Origin: Caldilineaceae bacterium SB0664_bin_27
Lineage (GTDB): Bacteria; Chloroflexota; Anaerolineae; Caldilineales; Caldilineaceae
Direction: 5' to 3'
Length of the DNA stretch: 64,000 bases
Assembly (NCBI GenBank): GCA_009838625.1
Contig: VXRG01000100.1
Location: 1-64,000 of the forward strand
The position numbers and the translations under genes were made by a program. Of the stretch, positions 10,779 through 20,329 are shown one piece after another. The notes beneath the pieces are model-generated. The model had not been told where the DNA came from and searched no databases. It worked only from the letters and a program-made list of their open reading frames with translations. Position 1 is the first letter of the stretch, and every line of letters starts with the position of its first letter.

Positions 10779-11875
10779 CAGTCTGAAAGAGAGGTGCGCT
10801 CGTCAGCCGGTGGGCCGCTGACCGAAGCTTCCGGGGAGACAGCTGCCTCCAGCTCCTGCTCCAAATCGGTGCCGAATGCGCCGACAACGGTAGCCGATTC
10901 TGTCTGGGCAGGGCTATCCTGCCAGTTTTCCTCAACCGGAACCGGCACAGTACGAATGATGTCTTCCAGAACCTTGGCGACGGAAGTGCCGTGCAGGCGT
11001 GTGTCGGGGCCGGGAATCAATCGGTGGCGGAGAACGGGCGGGGCTAGTGTCTGAATATCATCCGGCGTAACGTAGGACCGCCCTTGAATCGCGGCCCGGG
11101 CCTGTATCGTGCGGTAGAAAGCAAGACTGCCGCGCGGGCTGACGCCCAGATCGAGCGCGCTGTCGACGCGCGTGGCCTGGACCAGGTCGAGGAGATAGTC
11201 CTCCAGTACGGGGTGAACGAAAACATCACGGCAGACTGTTACAGCGCGGCGGATGTCGTCAGCCTGGACGATAGCCTTGACGCGGGAGAGAGGATTGTCT
11301 GCGCGAAAACGGTGCAGGATCAGGCGCTCTTCTTCGCGCTCAGGATAGCCCAGCGCCAGTTGAATCAGGAAGCGATCCATCTGCGCCTCAGGCAGGGGGA
11401 AAGTTCCTGCAAGTTCGACCGGATTCTGTGTTGCCATGAGGAAAAACGGGTAGGGAAGCGCATGGCTGATGCCATCAACGGTGACATGCCTCTCTTCCAT
11501 TGCTTCCAACATGGCGCTCTGTGTACGGGGACCGGCGCGGTTGATCTCGTCTGCAAGGACTATTCCCGCCAGAATCGGGCCAGGACGGTATTCGAAGTCG
11601 TCGGTCTTACGATTGTAGACGCTAACGCCTACGATGTCGGAGGGGAGCAGGTCGGGCGTGAACTGGATTCGCTGAAAGCTGATGCCCAGAGAAGCGGCAA
11701 GCGTCTTCGCCAGCATCGTTTTGCCAATACCGGGTACGTCTTCAAGCAGTACGTGCCCTTCGCAGAAAAGGGCCACCAGCACCTGGTCTACAACTTCGTC
11801 CTTGCCAACGATCACCTGGCCAACATTTTCCCGTAGTCGTTGTGCTAGGTCCTGAACAAAGGCGATGTCTGTCAT
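10778..11875 (-). CDS. MoxR-family AAA+ ATPase
   Basis: 365 residues with the MoxR core: Walker A DVPGIGKT (46-53), Walker B LADEINRA (near 107-114), sensor 1 ATQNP, the arginine-finger region FLIQLALGYP, and the lid domain (VSPRGSLAFYRTIQARA). GAGGAG lies five bases before the ATG. A non-family tail of about 50 acidic residues follows position 310. MoxR proteins are chaperone-like ATPases that act with VWA/DUF58 partners, here encoded by the next gene. The 265-base gap upstream (11876-12140) contains no convincing gene. Confidence 0.93.
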   Translation of the reverse strand: MTDIAFVQDLAQRLRENVGQVIVGKDEVVDQVLVALFCEGHVLLEDVPGIGKTMLAKTLAASLGISFQRIQFTPDLLPSDIVGVSVYNRKTDDFEYRPGPILAGIVLADEINRAGPRTQSAMLEAMEERHVTVDGISHALPYPFFLMATQNPVELAGTFPLPEAQMDRFLIQLALGYPEREEERLILHRFRADNPLSRVKAIVQADDIRRAVTVCRDVFVHPVLEDYLLDLVQATRVDSALDLGVSPRGSLAFYRTIQARAAIQGRSYVTPDDIQTLAPPVLRHRLIPGPDTRLHGTSVAKVLEDIIRTVPVPVEENWQDSPAQTESATVVGAFGTDLEQELEAAVSPEASVSGPPADERTSLSD

Positions 11876-12140
11876 TTATGCTCCTCAATCGACGGCAGCC
11901 CTGGGATGCCCAGGCGAAGTCGACGAAAGGACAAGTGGCCTGTTTACCCTGACAATCAAGAGTCCCGACTGAACGGATGAACCGAACGGGGCTGTCAGAG
12001 AAGCCATGAGATAGAGAACCTGCAGAAGGTGGTCAGTTGAGCCTGCAATTGAGGGAGTATAACAGCGGGCCGACTGAACGCCAAAGGAGAAGGGATCAGT
12101 TATGGCCGCAAAGAGGGCGGCAGCTTCAACGAACTGCCGC

Positions 12141-13103
12141 CTACAGTACGATTTCGGATAGAGGATCCTCCCCCGCCCAGACTCGCCGGAGGTTCTCGAA
12201 GATGAAAACACCGCGACGCTGCCACGTGTCGTAAGTGACGCCGGCAATATGCGGTGAGAGAATTACGTTGTCCAATTGCAGGATCGGGTTGCCTGGGTCG
12301 GTCGGTTCATCCTTGAGAACGTCTAAGCCAGCTGCCTGGATCTTACCACTGGTCAGGGCTTCGGTCAGTGCATCTTCGTCCACAACCGGGCCGCGACACG
12401 TATTGACGAGGATCGCGCTGGACTTCATCCGAGCCAGCTCCTCAGGGCCGATGAGATGGTGGGTCTGGTCATTCAGCGGGACGTGCAAGGTGACAATATC
12501 GGATCTCTCCAGCAACTCGCCTAGCGGGACCCGCTCAACCTGCAAATCCCGTTCCACGGCGTCCGGAACGGGGAAGGGGTCGAAGTAGATTACATTGGCC
12601 TGGAAGGGGACCAGCCTCTTGGCCACCTCTTTGCCAATGTGACCCAGTCCAACAATGCCAACCGTCTTGCCGTGAACTGTGAAGGTCGTCATTCCACTGT
12701 CGATTTCTTTCCAACCGTCGTTGCGCACGTTTCGGTCCATCTCCGTCAACCGGCGGTAGACGCTCAGGATGAGGGCCAAGGTGTGCTCCGCCACGTCGAT
12801 CGAATTCGTACCGCCGTTGTTGGCCAGTGGAATCTCAAGTTCTGACAGCACGTCGAGCGGCATGCGATCGAAACCGGCGCTTACAAGCTGCACCAACTTC
12901 AGACTCTCCGCCGCCCGCAGTACGGCCTCGTCCAGCTCGCCGGGAAAGAGAATCAGGAAGTCGGCATCGGAGGCCAGGCTCGCCTTTTCCTCCGCCGGAA
13001 GTTCAAATGGCTGCACGGATACATCCCATTCCCGAGGAGCCGGGGCAATGACCTGTAGGGCCAGTTCGCTGGCCAGATTGGTGAAGAAGATTACTTTGGG
13101 CAT
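12141..13103 (-). CDS. D-2-hydroxyacid dehydrogenase, NAD-dependent
   Basis: 320 residues of the formate/glycerate dehydrogenase fold. The N-terminal catalytic half carries VSAGFDRMPL and ANNGGTNSIDVAEH. The NAD-binding half has GIVGLGHIGKEVA (near 148-160) with Asp in the following YFDPF. The catalytic set is visible as R in NTCRGPVVDE, E in LDVLKDEP and H in SPHIAG. The family reduces 2-keto acids to D-2-hydroxy acids or oxidises them. Its position at the end of an acid-sugar catabolic run suggests it handles the 2-keto acid or hydroxy acid product, but the substrate is not determined. Confidence 0.88.
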   Translation of the reverse strand: MPKVIFFTNLASELALQVIAPAPREWDVSVQPFELPAEEKASLASDADFLILFPGELDEAVLRAAESLKLVQLVSAGFDRMPLDVLSELEIPLANNGGTNSIDVAEHTLALILSVYRRLTEMDRNVRNDGWKEIDSGMTTFTVHGKTVGIVGLGHIGKEVAKRLVPFQANVIYFDPFPVPDAVERDLQVERVPLGELLERSDIVTLHVPLNDQTHHLIGPEELARMKSSAILVNTCRGPVVDEDALTEALTSGKIQAAGLDVLKDEPTDPGNPILQLDNVILSPHIAGVTYDTWQRRGVFIFENLRRVWAGEDPLSEIVL

Positions 13104-13186
13104 CAGGGAATTCCTGGGTGGACGCTGCTGTTTTCTGTTGCCGGAGACGCTAGTCAGAACCGCGCAAGCGACGGGGCCGATACTTT

Positions 13187-13960
13187 TCAGCTGTTCAGAT
13201 TCCAGACCTGCCTGGCAGTCTTGCCGAATATCCAGGCGCGCTCGTCTGTGCTCAAGGCCGAAAAATACTCAAGAGGGAACGCCAGTGAGTTGTCGAAGCC
13301 CTCGCGGCTGCTCACAGGCGGCCAGTCGCTGCCCCACATGATGCGCCGCGCACCGAACGCCTCCAAAGAAAGCTCTGCGAGAGGAGGGACCTCCTGAAAT
13401 GGGCATGGGAGGTCGCAGAATTCGCCAAATCCTGGCAGCTTGATTGTCAGATTTTCGTGACGGGCCAGCGCGGTGATCCCAGCGAATTCTTCCAGGTCAA
13501 CGCCGGGCTTGACGCCTCCCAGATGCTCAATGATCATCGAGAGGTTTGGGAAGAGGCGCAGTACCTCATTGAACTCGGCGCTCTGAAGGAGTTCCGGCCG
13601 GCTGAAGACGCTGACTACCAAGCCCAGCTCGTCGGCAACGCGCCAGTGGGAAAGGGGATCACTTCCTTGACTCCGAAAGTCCGCCAGAAGACGAATGCCG
13701 GCGAGCCCCTGTTCAGCCCAAGCGCGAATGGCAGAGCCGTCGTCATCGTCGTCTACGATCATGGCGGCGGCAAATCGACCCGGGTTCGCCTCAATTGCCT
13801 CCACTATGTAGCCATTGTCGCTGTTGCCCATATACTGGATCAGTACCGCCTGGTCGACACTGGCTCGCTCCATGTGGAATAGCAAGGCCTCGACAGGCTC
13901 GTACTTGTGCAGGCCGACGTGACAGTGTGTATCAACGACGGAGAACTCTCTTTCACTCAT
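13187..13960 (-). CDS. amidohydrolase family 2 (lactonase-like TIM barrel)
   Basis: 257 residues from the ATG at 13960, which follows AAGGAG at good spacing. A GTG nine bases earlier lies too close to that site. The metal-binding HxH is in DTHCHVG, a His occurs in IIEHLGG, and the terminal Asp in MWGSDWPP. This is the COG3618-type metal-dependent hydrolase family that includes L-rhamnono- and L-fucono-lactonases and gamma-lactone hydrolases. Next to two sugar-acid dehydratases and an aldolase, a sugar lactonase is the best guess. A decarboxylase-like member is an alternative. Confidence 0.78.
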   Translation of the reverse strand: MSEREFSVVDTHCHVGLHKYEPVEALLFHMERASVDQAVLIQYMGNSDNGYIVEAIEANPGRFAAAMIVDDDDDGSAIRAWAEQGLAGIRLLADFRSQGSDPLSHWRVADELGLVVSVFSRPELLQSAEFNEVLRLFPNLSMIIEHLGGVKPGVDLEEFAGITALARHENLTIKLPGFGEFCDLPCPFQEVPPLAELSLEAFGARRIMWGSDWPPVSSREGFDNSLAFPLEYFSALSTDERAWIFGKTARQVWNLNS

Positions 13961-13980
13961 CCCTAACACTCCTTCCGTAT

Positions 13981-15153
13981 TCAGCCTTGATTGATTGCAA
14001 AACTCAGCGCCTCTTCCGTGGGCTCTACACCCAGGCCGGGCCCTTCCGGAAGCGTAAAAAAGCCGGCGCGGCAGTCCATCGTGCTGCGGATGAACTGTTT
14101 ATTGCGATCGAAAATGGAATGCTGGTACTCATGCATGACAAAGTTGGCCAGTGTGGCGGATGCATGCAGGCTGGCCGCCTGGGCGATGCCGACATTGATC
14201 GTCGCGTGGGGCATCACCTGGCAGTGAAAGGCTTGCGCCAACTCACAGATGCGGACGAAGCCGGTAATGCCGGTGTGGGCCATCTCCGGCTGGATGACGT
14301 CCATACAACCGGCTTGCAGGCGTGGAAGGTATTCGTGGACGGTTCGCCACTCCTCTCCCAGACCGATGCGCGTCTTGACCGACCGGGCCACGTGCGCCTG
14401 ACCTGCCAGGTCCTCCGGCGCGACCGGCGCTTCAGCCAGATACAGGTCGCAGTCGCATAGTTTCTCGATCAATTGAACAGCTTCCAGCGCAGTGTAGCGC
14501 CAGTGAAGATCCGCGAGGATCTTCGGTACAGGCCCAACTTCGCCGCGGATCGCTTCAATCTCCGCGATCTCTCCTTCGTCCGCAACGACAGCTGCGAACT
14601 TCAATGCCGAAAAGCCACGCTCGATCCACTGCTTTCCCAGCGCAGCCCGGTCCTCCTTTGTCGCGCCCGGCAGCCCCGACACGTAGACGGGCAGCCTCTC
14701 ATTCCGCAGGCCGCCCAGCAGCTGCCACACCGGCTGCCCCGACAGTTTGCCCCGCAGGTCCCAGAGAGCCATGTCCAATCCGGCGATGGCATCGAGCGCG
14801 TATCCACCGAAATGGCCCCGCACTCGCTGCAGGTCGTACAAGTCCTCGTAAATGCGCTCGACGTCGTGTGAACTACGGCCAATGACAAATGGGATCAGCA
14901 ACTCATCCAGGATCGTCCGTGCGACCTGTGGCGCCACCACACCGAAACATTCACCCCAACCGACCGTTCCGTCACTTGCTTCGGCTCTGACCAGCAGCGT
15001 CTGGTCGCATACCGGATAAACAGTGCGGTTGCCGGGTCGCACGATGTAGCCCTTTGGGTTAGGCCGATTATCTTCTTCCAGCGGTCCCAGGTAGGGAACG
15101 TCGCGCGGGATGCGAATAGGGAAGAGCTCAATTGCAGATACTTTAGCGTTCAT
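13981..15153 (-). CDS. mandelate racemase/muconate lactonizing enzyme family protein
   Basis: 390 residues of the enolase superfamily: an N-terminal capping domain with GWGECFG (near 65-71), and a barrel with Lys185 (ALKFA), metal ligands Asp215 (LADLHW), Glu241 (YLAEAPV) and Glu267/268 (GLGEEW), and a His at 316 (MPHATIN) in the place of the general acid/base of acid-sugar dehydratases. Only one Lys is seen in the usual KxK region. The gene lies 20 bases upstream of the lactonase-like gene on the same strand, so both are probably co-transcribed. Substrate unknown, probably an aldonic acid or related hydroxy acid. Confidence 0.88.
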   Translation of the reverse strand: MNAKVSAIELFPIRIPRDVPYLGPLEEDNRPNPKGYIVRPGNRTVYPVCDQTLLVRAEASDGTVGWGECFGVVAPQVARTILDELLIPFVIGRSSHDVERIYEDLYDLQRVRGHFGGYALDAIAGLDMALWDLRGKLSGQPVWQLLGGLRNERLPVYVSGLPGATKEDRAALGKQWIERGFSALKFAAVVADEGEIAEIEAIRGEVGPVPKILADLHWRYTALEAVQLIEKLCDCDLYLAEAPVAPEDLAGQAHVARSVKTRIGLGEEWRTVHEYLPRLQAGCMDVIQPEMAHTGITGFVRICELAQAFHCQVMPHATINVGIAQAASLHASATLANFVMHEYQHSIFDRNKQFIRSTMDCRAGFFTLPEGPGLGVEPTEEALSFAINQG

Positions 15154-15274
15154 GCAGTTGTATAAACAGTCGTAGATAGCCGTCGATCAGCTGGCTTGGT
15201 GTCTGTCGGAAAACGCTGTGCCATTCCTGGGCTTGACCCACCCGGCGGTGAGAGGCTTAACTCTCAACTGGCTT

Positions 15275-16174
15275 TCAGGATTCCAGAAGGGGCTCAACGT
15301 CCTGCCAGATGGCTTCAAACTCAAGCAAGTCCTCATTGTCCAGGTAGGCGCCGGGAATGCGGCTGGCGGCCGACGCAAAGATGTCGCGACGCAAAAAGAC
15401 CTGTTTGTAAACGGCAACACCGTGCATGCGCTCGAAATTGAGCAGTGGAAGCAGTTGGTTAAAGAGTGCCCTCGCACCGAGCTCGTCGTTCTCTTCGAGA
15501 AGACCCCAAATCCTCGTGTGCAGGTCTACGGACTGGCTGGCGGGCATATTCCCGCAGGCCCCCCGCCGCCACTCATCGATCATGTAGATGCCGCCCTGCC
15601 CTCCAAAAACGCCCTTGCAGGCATCCCCTGCCGCAGCCAGCGAGCGCGAAATGGCGCGCGGCTCCGGTAACGTTTCCTCCTTCAGATACTGGACCCACTC
15701 CAGTTCCCTGCACATGCGCGCCAGCAACTCCGAGGACATAGGTGTTCCAATCGGCCCCATGAAATTCTGAATGCAGATCGGAATCGCCAAGGCGTCATTG
15801 AGAGCCTGGTAATACGCATAACAGCCGTCCGCGTCAGGATGCAGGATGTGGGGAGGCATCGCCATGATGCCGTCTGCGCCCACATCCTGGGCAAAGCGGC
15901 TCAGGGCCACTGCGGGCACCCTGTGCCCGTGCGTGGTAGCAGCTATGACCGGTATCCGCCCGTCGGCCTCCTCGACGACAATCCGTATCCAGCGCTGACG
16001 TTCATCATCCGACATCGTCGCGAATTCGCCCGCATTGGCCGGCCCTACGAGTCCGGCCGCGCCCGCCTGAACGCAAAACTCCACCTGACGGCGAAGGGCG
16101 TCCTCGTCCAGTTCAAGGCCGTCATCAAAAGGAGTTACGACAATCGCGAATATGCCGCGCCAATCCTTGCTCAT
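15275..16174 (-). CDS. dihydrodipicolinate synthase-family aldolase (not canonical DapA)
   Basis: 299 residues from the ATG at 16174, which has GGTGGAG eight bases upstream; the frame extends 33 bases further. A DapA/NAL-type barrel with FAIVVTPFDDG at the N-terminus, the Schiff-base lysine Lys165 in QYLKEE, and a GGQGG segment near 200. The tyrosine that DapA uses for proton relay (normally in a YN-P motif) is replaced: IPICIQNFMG has Gln. This argues against lysine biosynthesis and for a 2-keto-3-deoxy sugar acid aldolase or dehydratase. That role would fit the two dehydratases on either side. A promoter for the opposite gene lies upstream. Confidence 0.85.
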   Translation of the reverse strand: MSKDWRGIFAIVVTPFDDGLELDEDALRRQVEFCVQAGAAGLVGPANAGEFATMSDDERQRWIRIVVEEADGRIPVIAATTHGHRVPAVALSRFAQDVGADGIMAMPPHILHPDADGCYAYYQALNDALAIPICIQNFMGPIGTPMSSELLARMCRELEWVQYLKEETLPEPRAISRSLAAAGDACKGVFGGQGGIYMIDEWRRGACGNMPASQSVDLHTRIWGLLEENDELGARALFNQLLPLLNFERMHGVAVYKQVFLRRDIFASAASRIPGAYLDNEDLLEFEAIWQDVEPLLES

Positions 16175-16364
16175 CACCTTTGCTCCACCAAATCCAGTTC
16201 GGGTCACACAGTTGGATGCCTCGAGGTTGACCCGACAGCACTCCGTCTTCGACCACCGCCCTCTGGCAATTTGCGACCAAGGAAGAGCCGGGAGAGTATC
16301 GATCCTGACGCAAAGTCTGACTGCTTCAACGGAAACGGCCGGGCTCGTTTGGAGCGCCCGTTTG

Positions 16365-16392
16365 TTGCCTTGCCCCTTCGGATCAGTATACT
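16365..16392 (+). promoter_or_regulatory. predicted sigma-70 promoter for the rhamnonate dehydratase-like gene
   Basis: TTGCCT (16365-16370), a 16-base spacer and TATACT (16387-16392) lie 37 bases before the ATG at 16429. The element is in the divergent gap between the aldolase (-) and dehydratase (+) genes. A regulator site serving both directions is likely, but I saw no clear operator. Confidence 0.45.
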
Positions 16393-16428
16393 ACACTTAG
16401 GAAGCCATTCCATTTACAAGCGAGCGAA

Positions 16429-17622
16429 ATGAACATGAAAATCACTGAGGTTTCGGTAGTACGGTTGCAAGGCGTATTGGAGTCTGAAGGGGAGTTCTGG
16501 GAGGAGCGGCTGGTGCGTCCCCTCGACATCTACCCGGAACACAAAGCGGAAGGCCCGCACAACATGTTTGCCGCCGGCGACGACCGCTACAACATCACCG
16601 CCTACTTTGTCGAAGTCGAGACCGACGAAGGCGTATCCGGGCGCGGCGGTCCTCTTCCTTTCGACCAGGCCTTCATCATCCAGACCCAGCTGGCGCCCCT
16701 CCTGATTGGTCACGACCCTCTGGCGACCGAACGGCTTTGGGACCGGATGTACCGCTCCCAAGTACATGGACGCAAAGGCACAGAAATGATGGCCCTGAGC
16801 GCGGTGGACTGCGCGCTTTGGGACCTGAAAGGAAACTATTTCCAGGCCCCTGTCTGCCAGCTGCTGGGCGGGCCCACACGTACCGAGGTCCCAGCATATG
16901 CCAGCGCCCTGGGTTACTCAATCGATCCGGAACTGGTCCAGGAACGGGCCAGGCAGTTTGTGGCCGAAGGCTATAGGGCCACGAAATGGTTCTTCCGCGA
17001 CGGCCCTACCGACGGCAAGGCGGGAATGGAGCGAAATCTCCGCCTCGCGCGCACATTGCGCGAGAGCGTCGGCCCGGACGTGGACATCATGTTGGACTGC
17101 TGGATGAGTTGGGATGTGCCATACGCGGTGCAGATGGCCCGCCGGCTCGAAGAATACGCCCCCCGCTGGCTCGAGGAGCCGGTACTGCCCGACAAGATCG
17201 AACAGTACGCCCAGATCCGCCGCGCCGTAAACATCCCTATCAGCGGCGGCGAACACGAATACACGCGCTGGGGGCTGAAACAACTGATGGACGCAGGAGC
17301 CTGCGACGTCTACCAGCCCGACATCTACTGGTGTGGGGGAATTTCTGAGACCCAGAAGATCCTGGCGCTGGCGTCAGCCTACGACGTACCCGTGATTCCC
17401 CACGGCCACTCGACTCCCGCAAGTATCCACGTTATCGCTGCCTGGCCGGAGCCGACTACCCCAATGTTGGAATACCTGATCAAGTGGAACGAGGTCCACC
17501 AGTTCTTCCTGAAGAACCCGCTCAAGCCGGTCAACGGCAATGTCAGCGTGCCTACTGCACCCGGCATCGGCATGGAACTGGATGACGCCAAGGTCCAGCA
17601 GCGAGAGGTTGTGACTTTCTGA
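16429..17622 (+). CDS. L-rhamnonate dehydratase-like enolase-superfamily enzyme
   Basis: 397 residues. An N-terminal segment (VRLQGVLESEGEFWEERLVRP, listed as a loop) and a barrel with Lys186 (ATKWFFRDGPTDG), metal ligands Asp223 (MLDCWMSW), Glu249/250 (WLEEPVLPD) and Glu275 (SGGEHEY), and His at 325/327 (IPHGHSTP). The WFFRDGP, DCWMSW and GGEHEY motifs and the overall spacing match the rhamnonate dehydratase group, which dehydrates aldonic acids to 2-keto-3-deoxy acids. The gene is transcribed away from the aldolase gene and ends 15 bases before the convergent TPP gene. Confidence 0.85.
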   Translation: MNMKITEVSVVRLQGVLESEGEFWEERLVRPLDIYPEHKAEGPHNMFAAGDDRYNITAYFVEVETDEGVSGRGGPLPFDQAFIIQTQLAPLLIGHDPLATERLWDRMYRSQVHGRKGTEMMALSAVDCALWDLKGNYFQAPVCQLLGGPTRTEVPAYASALGYSIDPELVQERARQFVAEGYRATKWFFRDGPTDGKAGMERNLRLARTLRESVGPDVDIMLDCWMSWDVPYAVQMARRLEEYAPRWLEEPVLPDKIEQYAQIRRAVNIPISGGEHEYTRWGLKQLMDAGACDVYQPDIYWCGGISETQKILALASAYDVPVIPHGHSTPASIHVIAAWPEPTTPMLEYLIKWNEVHQFFLKNPLKPVNGNVSVPTAPGIGMELDDAKVQQREVVTF

Positions 17623-17637
17623 GGTGGAGGGACAAGA

Positions 17638-19305
17638 CTATCGAGGTGTGGTTGGATAACCGACAGGATCGATAATGGCTTCGATCAGGTAGGGTGCCCT
17701 TGCAGCGGCTGCACATGCCAGCGCTTCATCGCACTCTTCCTGCGTCGAAACACGGGCCGCCGCAATGCCGTATCCTGCAGCGATCTTGCAGAAATCCGGC
17801 GCAGGAAACTCAGTTCCGAAAGGCTTCTTGCCCTGCCTGATCTGGTGTGAACGGATGAGATCGATAGCGTTGTCGACCGCCACGACGACGATCACAGGCA
17901 GATCAAGCCGGGCCAGGACCGCCAGTTCTCCCAGGCACATCAGCAAGCCGCCGTCGCCGATAAGGCAGGCCGCGGATTCGTCGGGCCGAGCCAGGGCGGT
18001 TCCGATAGCTGCCGGCAGGCCGAATCCCATGCAGGACAGTCCATTGGAAAGTGCGAAGCTGTTCGGGGTCAAGGTCGGCCACTCCAGGCTCCCGAAAATC
18101 TTGTGGCTGCCCACGTCTACCGCAAGCAACGTCTCCTCGCTCATATGACGGCGCATACCCTCCAACAGCTGCTGAGGCAACAGATGGCCGTGCCGGGGCG
18201 TGGGCAAAGGCAACGCAGCCAGTTGCTCGTGAAACGCACGCACCCTGGTCTCTCCCCACTGCCCGTCGGTGCAGAATGCACTGCCGGCAAGTTGCATCAG
18301 GGCCGCCGTCATCGACCCCACGAGCTCCACGTCAGCCGGCAGCACCGGGTCGTAGTTGGGCCAGTTCGCAATCCAAATGAGCGGTACGTCATCAGCCCCG
18401 CCTGACGATTTGCCTTCCCCGCTCTGCGGCAGCGAAAACTCCTTCACCAGCTCGACTACATCGAAACCCACGGCGACGACACAGTCCGATTCCTCCAGGA
18501 TTTCGTACACGGGATCGGTGCGGGTCAGACCGATGACCCCCGCGCTCAGCGGATGACCATCCGGCAACGCCCCCTTTCCCTTGGGAGACAAAATTACCGG
18601 TGCGTTGGCCGCCTCAGCCAGCGCCCTTAGCGCATCGTAAGGGGCCTCCGGCTCCAGACCGAGGCCGGCAAGAATTACGGGACGTGACGCCTTCGCGACA
18701 ATGTCTCTGGCCCGGGATAGTCGCTCTCCATCGGGCAGATCTCCGTTCCCGCCCACTTTGCACTGGCCGGTCGAATTACGGGCTACCTGCTGCCCCCTTA
18801 AGCGCGCGACCGGAAGTTCCGCCTCCTCATTGCTTATCTGCAAATGCACCGGACCCGGACGGCCCTGCATCGTCAGTGCAACTGCTGCCGGCACCTCCGC
18901 CGCTGCGTTCTCAGGCGTGACTTTGAGGGTGCGTTTGGTGATGGGCGAGAAGACGGTCTGCAAGTCGACCACCTGGTGCGTATAGTCCGGCAGCAGCGAA
19001 TCAGGCTTTTGCGCCGTAATCAGCACAACCGGCGCCCGGTCCAACCATGCGTGGCCAATGCCGGGCACAGCATTGAGTGCGCCCGGGCCCAACGTAGTGA
19101 GCGCACATCCCGGTTTGCCCGTTGCCCGCGCGTACGCATCGGCTGCAAACACCGCGCTCTGTTCATGGTGCATCAGCTCAAAGCCGATACCTACGCGCTG
19201 TAACGCCTCCAATACCGATACCACCTCTCCTCCCGGCATTCCGAAGGCAAGGCGGACGCCGGCGTCATGTAGAGACTGGGCAATTGTCTCGGCAACAGTG
19301 GCCAT
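17638..19305 (-). CDS. thiamine-diphosphate-binding protein, acetolactate synthase-like
   Basis: 555 residues, separate in sequence from the TPP enzyme at 6229. The catalytic Glu is in LMHHEQSAVFAADAYAR (near 49). The middle domain starts near 200. The C-terminal GDGGLLMCLGELAVLARL is followed by a VVVAVDNAIDLI segment for Mg/ThDP binding. No ilvN/ilvC genes are adjacent. At the end of the acid-sugar cluster it may cleave or decarboxylate a 2-keto acid. Identification beyond the superfamily is not supported. Confidence 0.82.
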   Translation of the reverse strand: MATVAETIAQSLHDAGVRLAFGMPGGEVVSVLEALQRVGIGFELMHHEQSAVFAADAYARATGKPGCALTTLGPGALNAVPGIGHAWLDRAPVVLITAQKPDSLLPDYTHQVVDLQTVFSPITKRTLKVTPENAAAEVPAAVALTMQGRPGPVHLQISNEEAELPVARLRGQQVARNSTGQCKVGGNGDLPDGERLSRARDIVAKASRPVILAGLGLEPEAPYDALRALAEAANAPVILSPKGKGALPDGHPLSAGVIGLTRTDPVYEILEESDCVVAVGFDVVELVKEFSLPQSGEGKSSGGADDVPLIWIANWPNYDPVLPADVELVGSMTAALMQLAGSAFCTDGQWGETRVRAFHEQLAALPLPTPRHGHLLPQQLLEGMRRHMSEETLLAVDVGSHKIFGSLEWPTLTPNSFALSNGLSCMGFGLPAAIGTALARPDESAACLIGDGGLLMCLGELAVLARLDLPVIVVVAVDNAIDLIRSHQIRQGKKPFGTEFPAPDFCKIAAGYGIAAARVSTQEECDEALACAAAARAPYLIEAIIDPVGYPTTPR

Positions 19306-19324
19306 AGTCGCAATCTGTCCTTCC

Positions 19325-20212
19325 CTAGCGGTCGAAGTATTTCCCGACGATCAGTTCCAGGCGGTCGACGACCTCCGGCGGAACGGCCTTCTTATCGGTA
19401 ATCAACGCATCCCGGAGCGCATCGGCATGGGGCGAAGGACCGCTGTCAGCCAGCAGTTCGATCGCGTTGGCCACGGCCTCTACCGCCACTTGCGCGTTAT
19501 GCATCAGCATCCTGATGACGGCTTCGACCGTCACCGCCTCTTCTGTTTCGTGCCAAACATCATAGTCGGTCACATGGGCCATGCAGGCGTAGCTCATTTC
19601 CGCTTCCCTGGCCAGGAATGCCTCCGGGGTCGTGGTCATGCCGATAATGTCCATCCCCAGCTGGCGGAAGGCGATACTCTCGGCTTTTGTGCTGAAGCGC
19701 GGGCCCTCGATCGTAACGAAACTGCCGCCAAGGTGTGCTGTTGCGTCGGTCTGCTCTACCGCCCTGTGGCAGACGTCACTGAGGAAATCGCAGAATGGAT
19801 GGGCGACGCTAACATGCACAACCAGACCGTCAGTTCCAACGTCGGGGTCATCAAAGAAACTGAGCCCTCGCAGCCGCGTGCGATCGAATATCTGGTCGGG
19901 GATGACAATGTCACCTGGCCTCAGCCTCTCCTGCAGGCTGCCGCAAGCGCTGACCGCGATCAGGTACTCGACGCCCAGCATTTTGAAACCGTAGATGTTG
20001 GCGCGCTGGTTCAACCGCGTGGGGCTGATACGGTGCCCCCGTCCGTGCCGGGCAAGAAATGCCACTCGCTGACCGTGCAAGGTACCAACAATATAGGCGT
20101 CCGACGGTTTGCCAAAAGGTGTGTCCAGTTCGACTTCTTCGACATCAGACAACGTATCCATCTGGTAAACGCCGCTGCCCCCGATTACTCCGAAGCGAAT
20201 AGGTCCTGTCAT
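19325..20212 (-). CDS. mtnP: S-methyl-5'-thioadenosine phosphorylase
   Basis: 295 residues of the PNP/MTAP family: IGGSGVYQMD at the N-terminus, RHGRGHRISPT (phosphate binding), SACGSLQERLRPGD, IEGPRFSTKAE and DIIGMTTTPEAFLAREAEM (nucleobase/ribose site), and a terminal DYDVWH. The enzyme splits methylthioadenosine to adenine and methylthioribose 1-phosphate in the methionine salvage route. A GAAGACT/AGTCTTC inverted repeat (20239-20254) lies in the leader and could be a regulatory hairpin. Confidence 0.92.
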   Translation of the reverse strand: MTGPIRFGVIGGSGVYQMDTLSDVEEVELDTPFGKPSDAYIVGTLHGQRVAFLARHGRGHRISPTRLNQRANIYGFKMLGVEYLIAVSACGSLQERLRPGDIVIPDQIFDRTRLRGLSFFDDPDVGTDGLVVHVSVAHPFCDFLSDVCHRAVEQTDATAHLGGSFVTIEGPRFSTKAESIAFRQLGMDIIGMTTTPEAFLAREAEMSYACMAHVTDYDVWHETEEAVTVEAVIRMLMHNAQVAVEAVANAIELLADSGPSPHADALRDALITDKKAVPPEVVDRLELIVGKYFDR

Positions 20213-20329
20213 CTAGAGAACTCCGTGTAATATTGAAAGAAGACTCTAGTCTTCCCATGGAGGGCGTATTGTAATCACTGCGCGGCACCATTTATTTCGG
20301 GGTGAAGGAATCATTGCATCCTTCAACGC

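Noticed and set aside
19058-20230. 390-codon plus-strand frame across the TPP and mtnP genes
   Set aside because: It spans two opposite genes with complete motifs and their gap; its product is Arg/Ala/Gln rich, typical of a GC-rich shadow.
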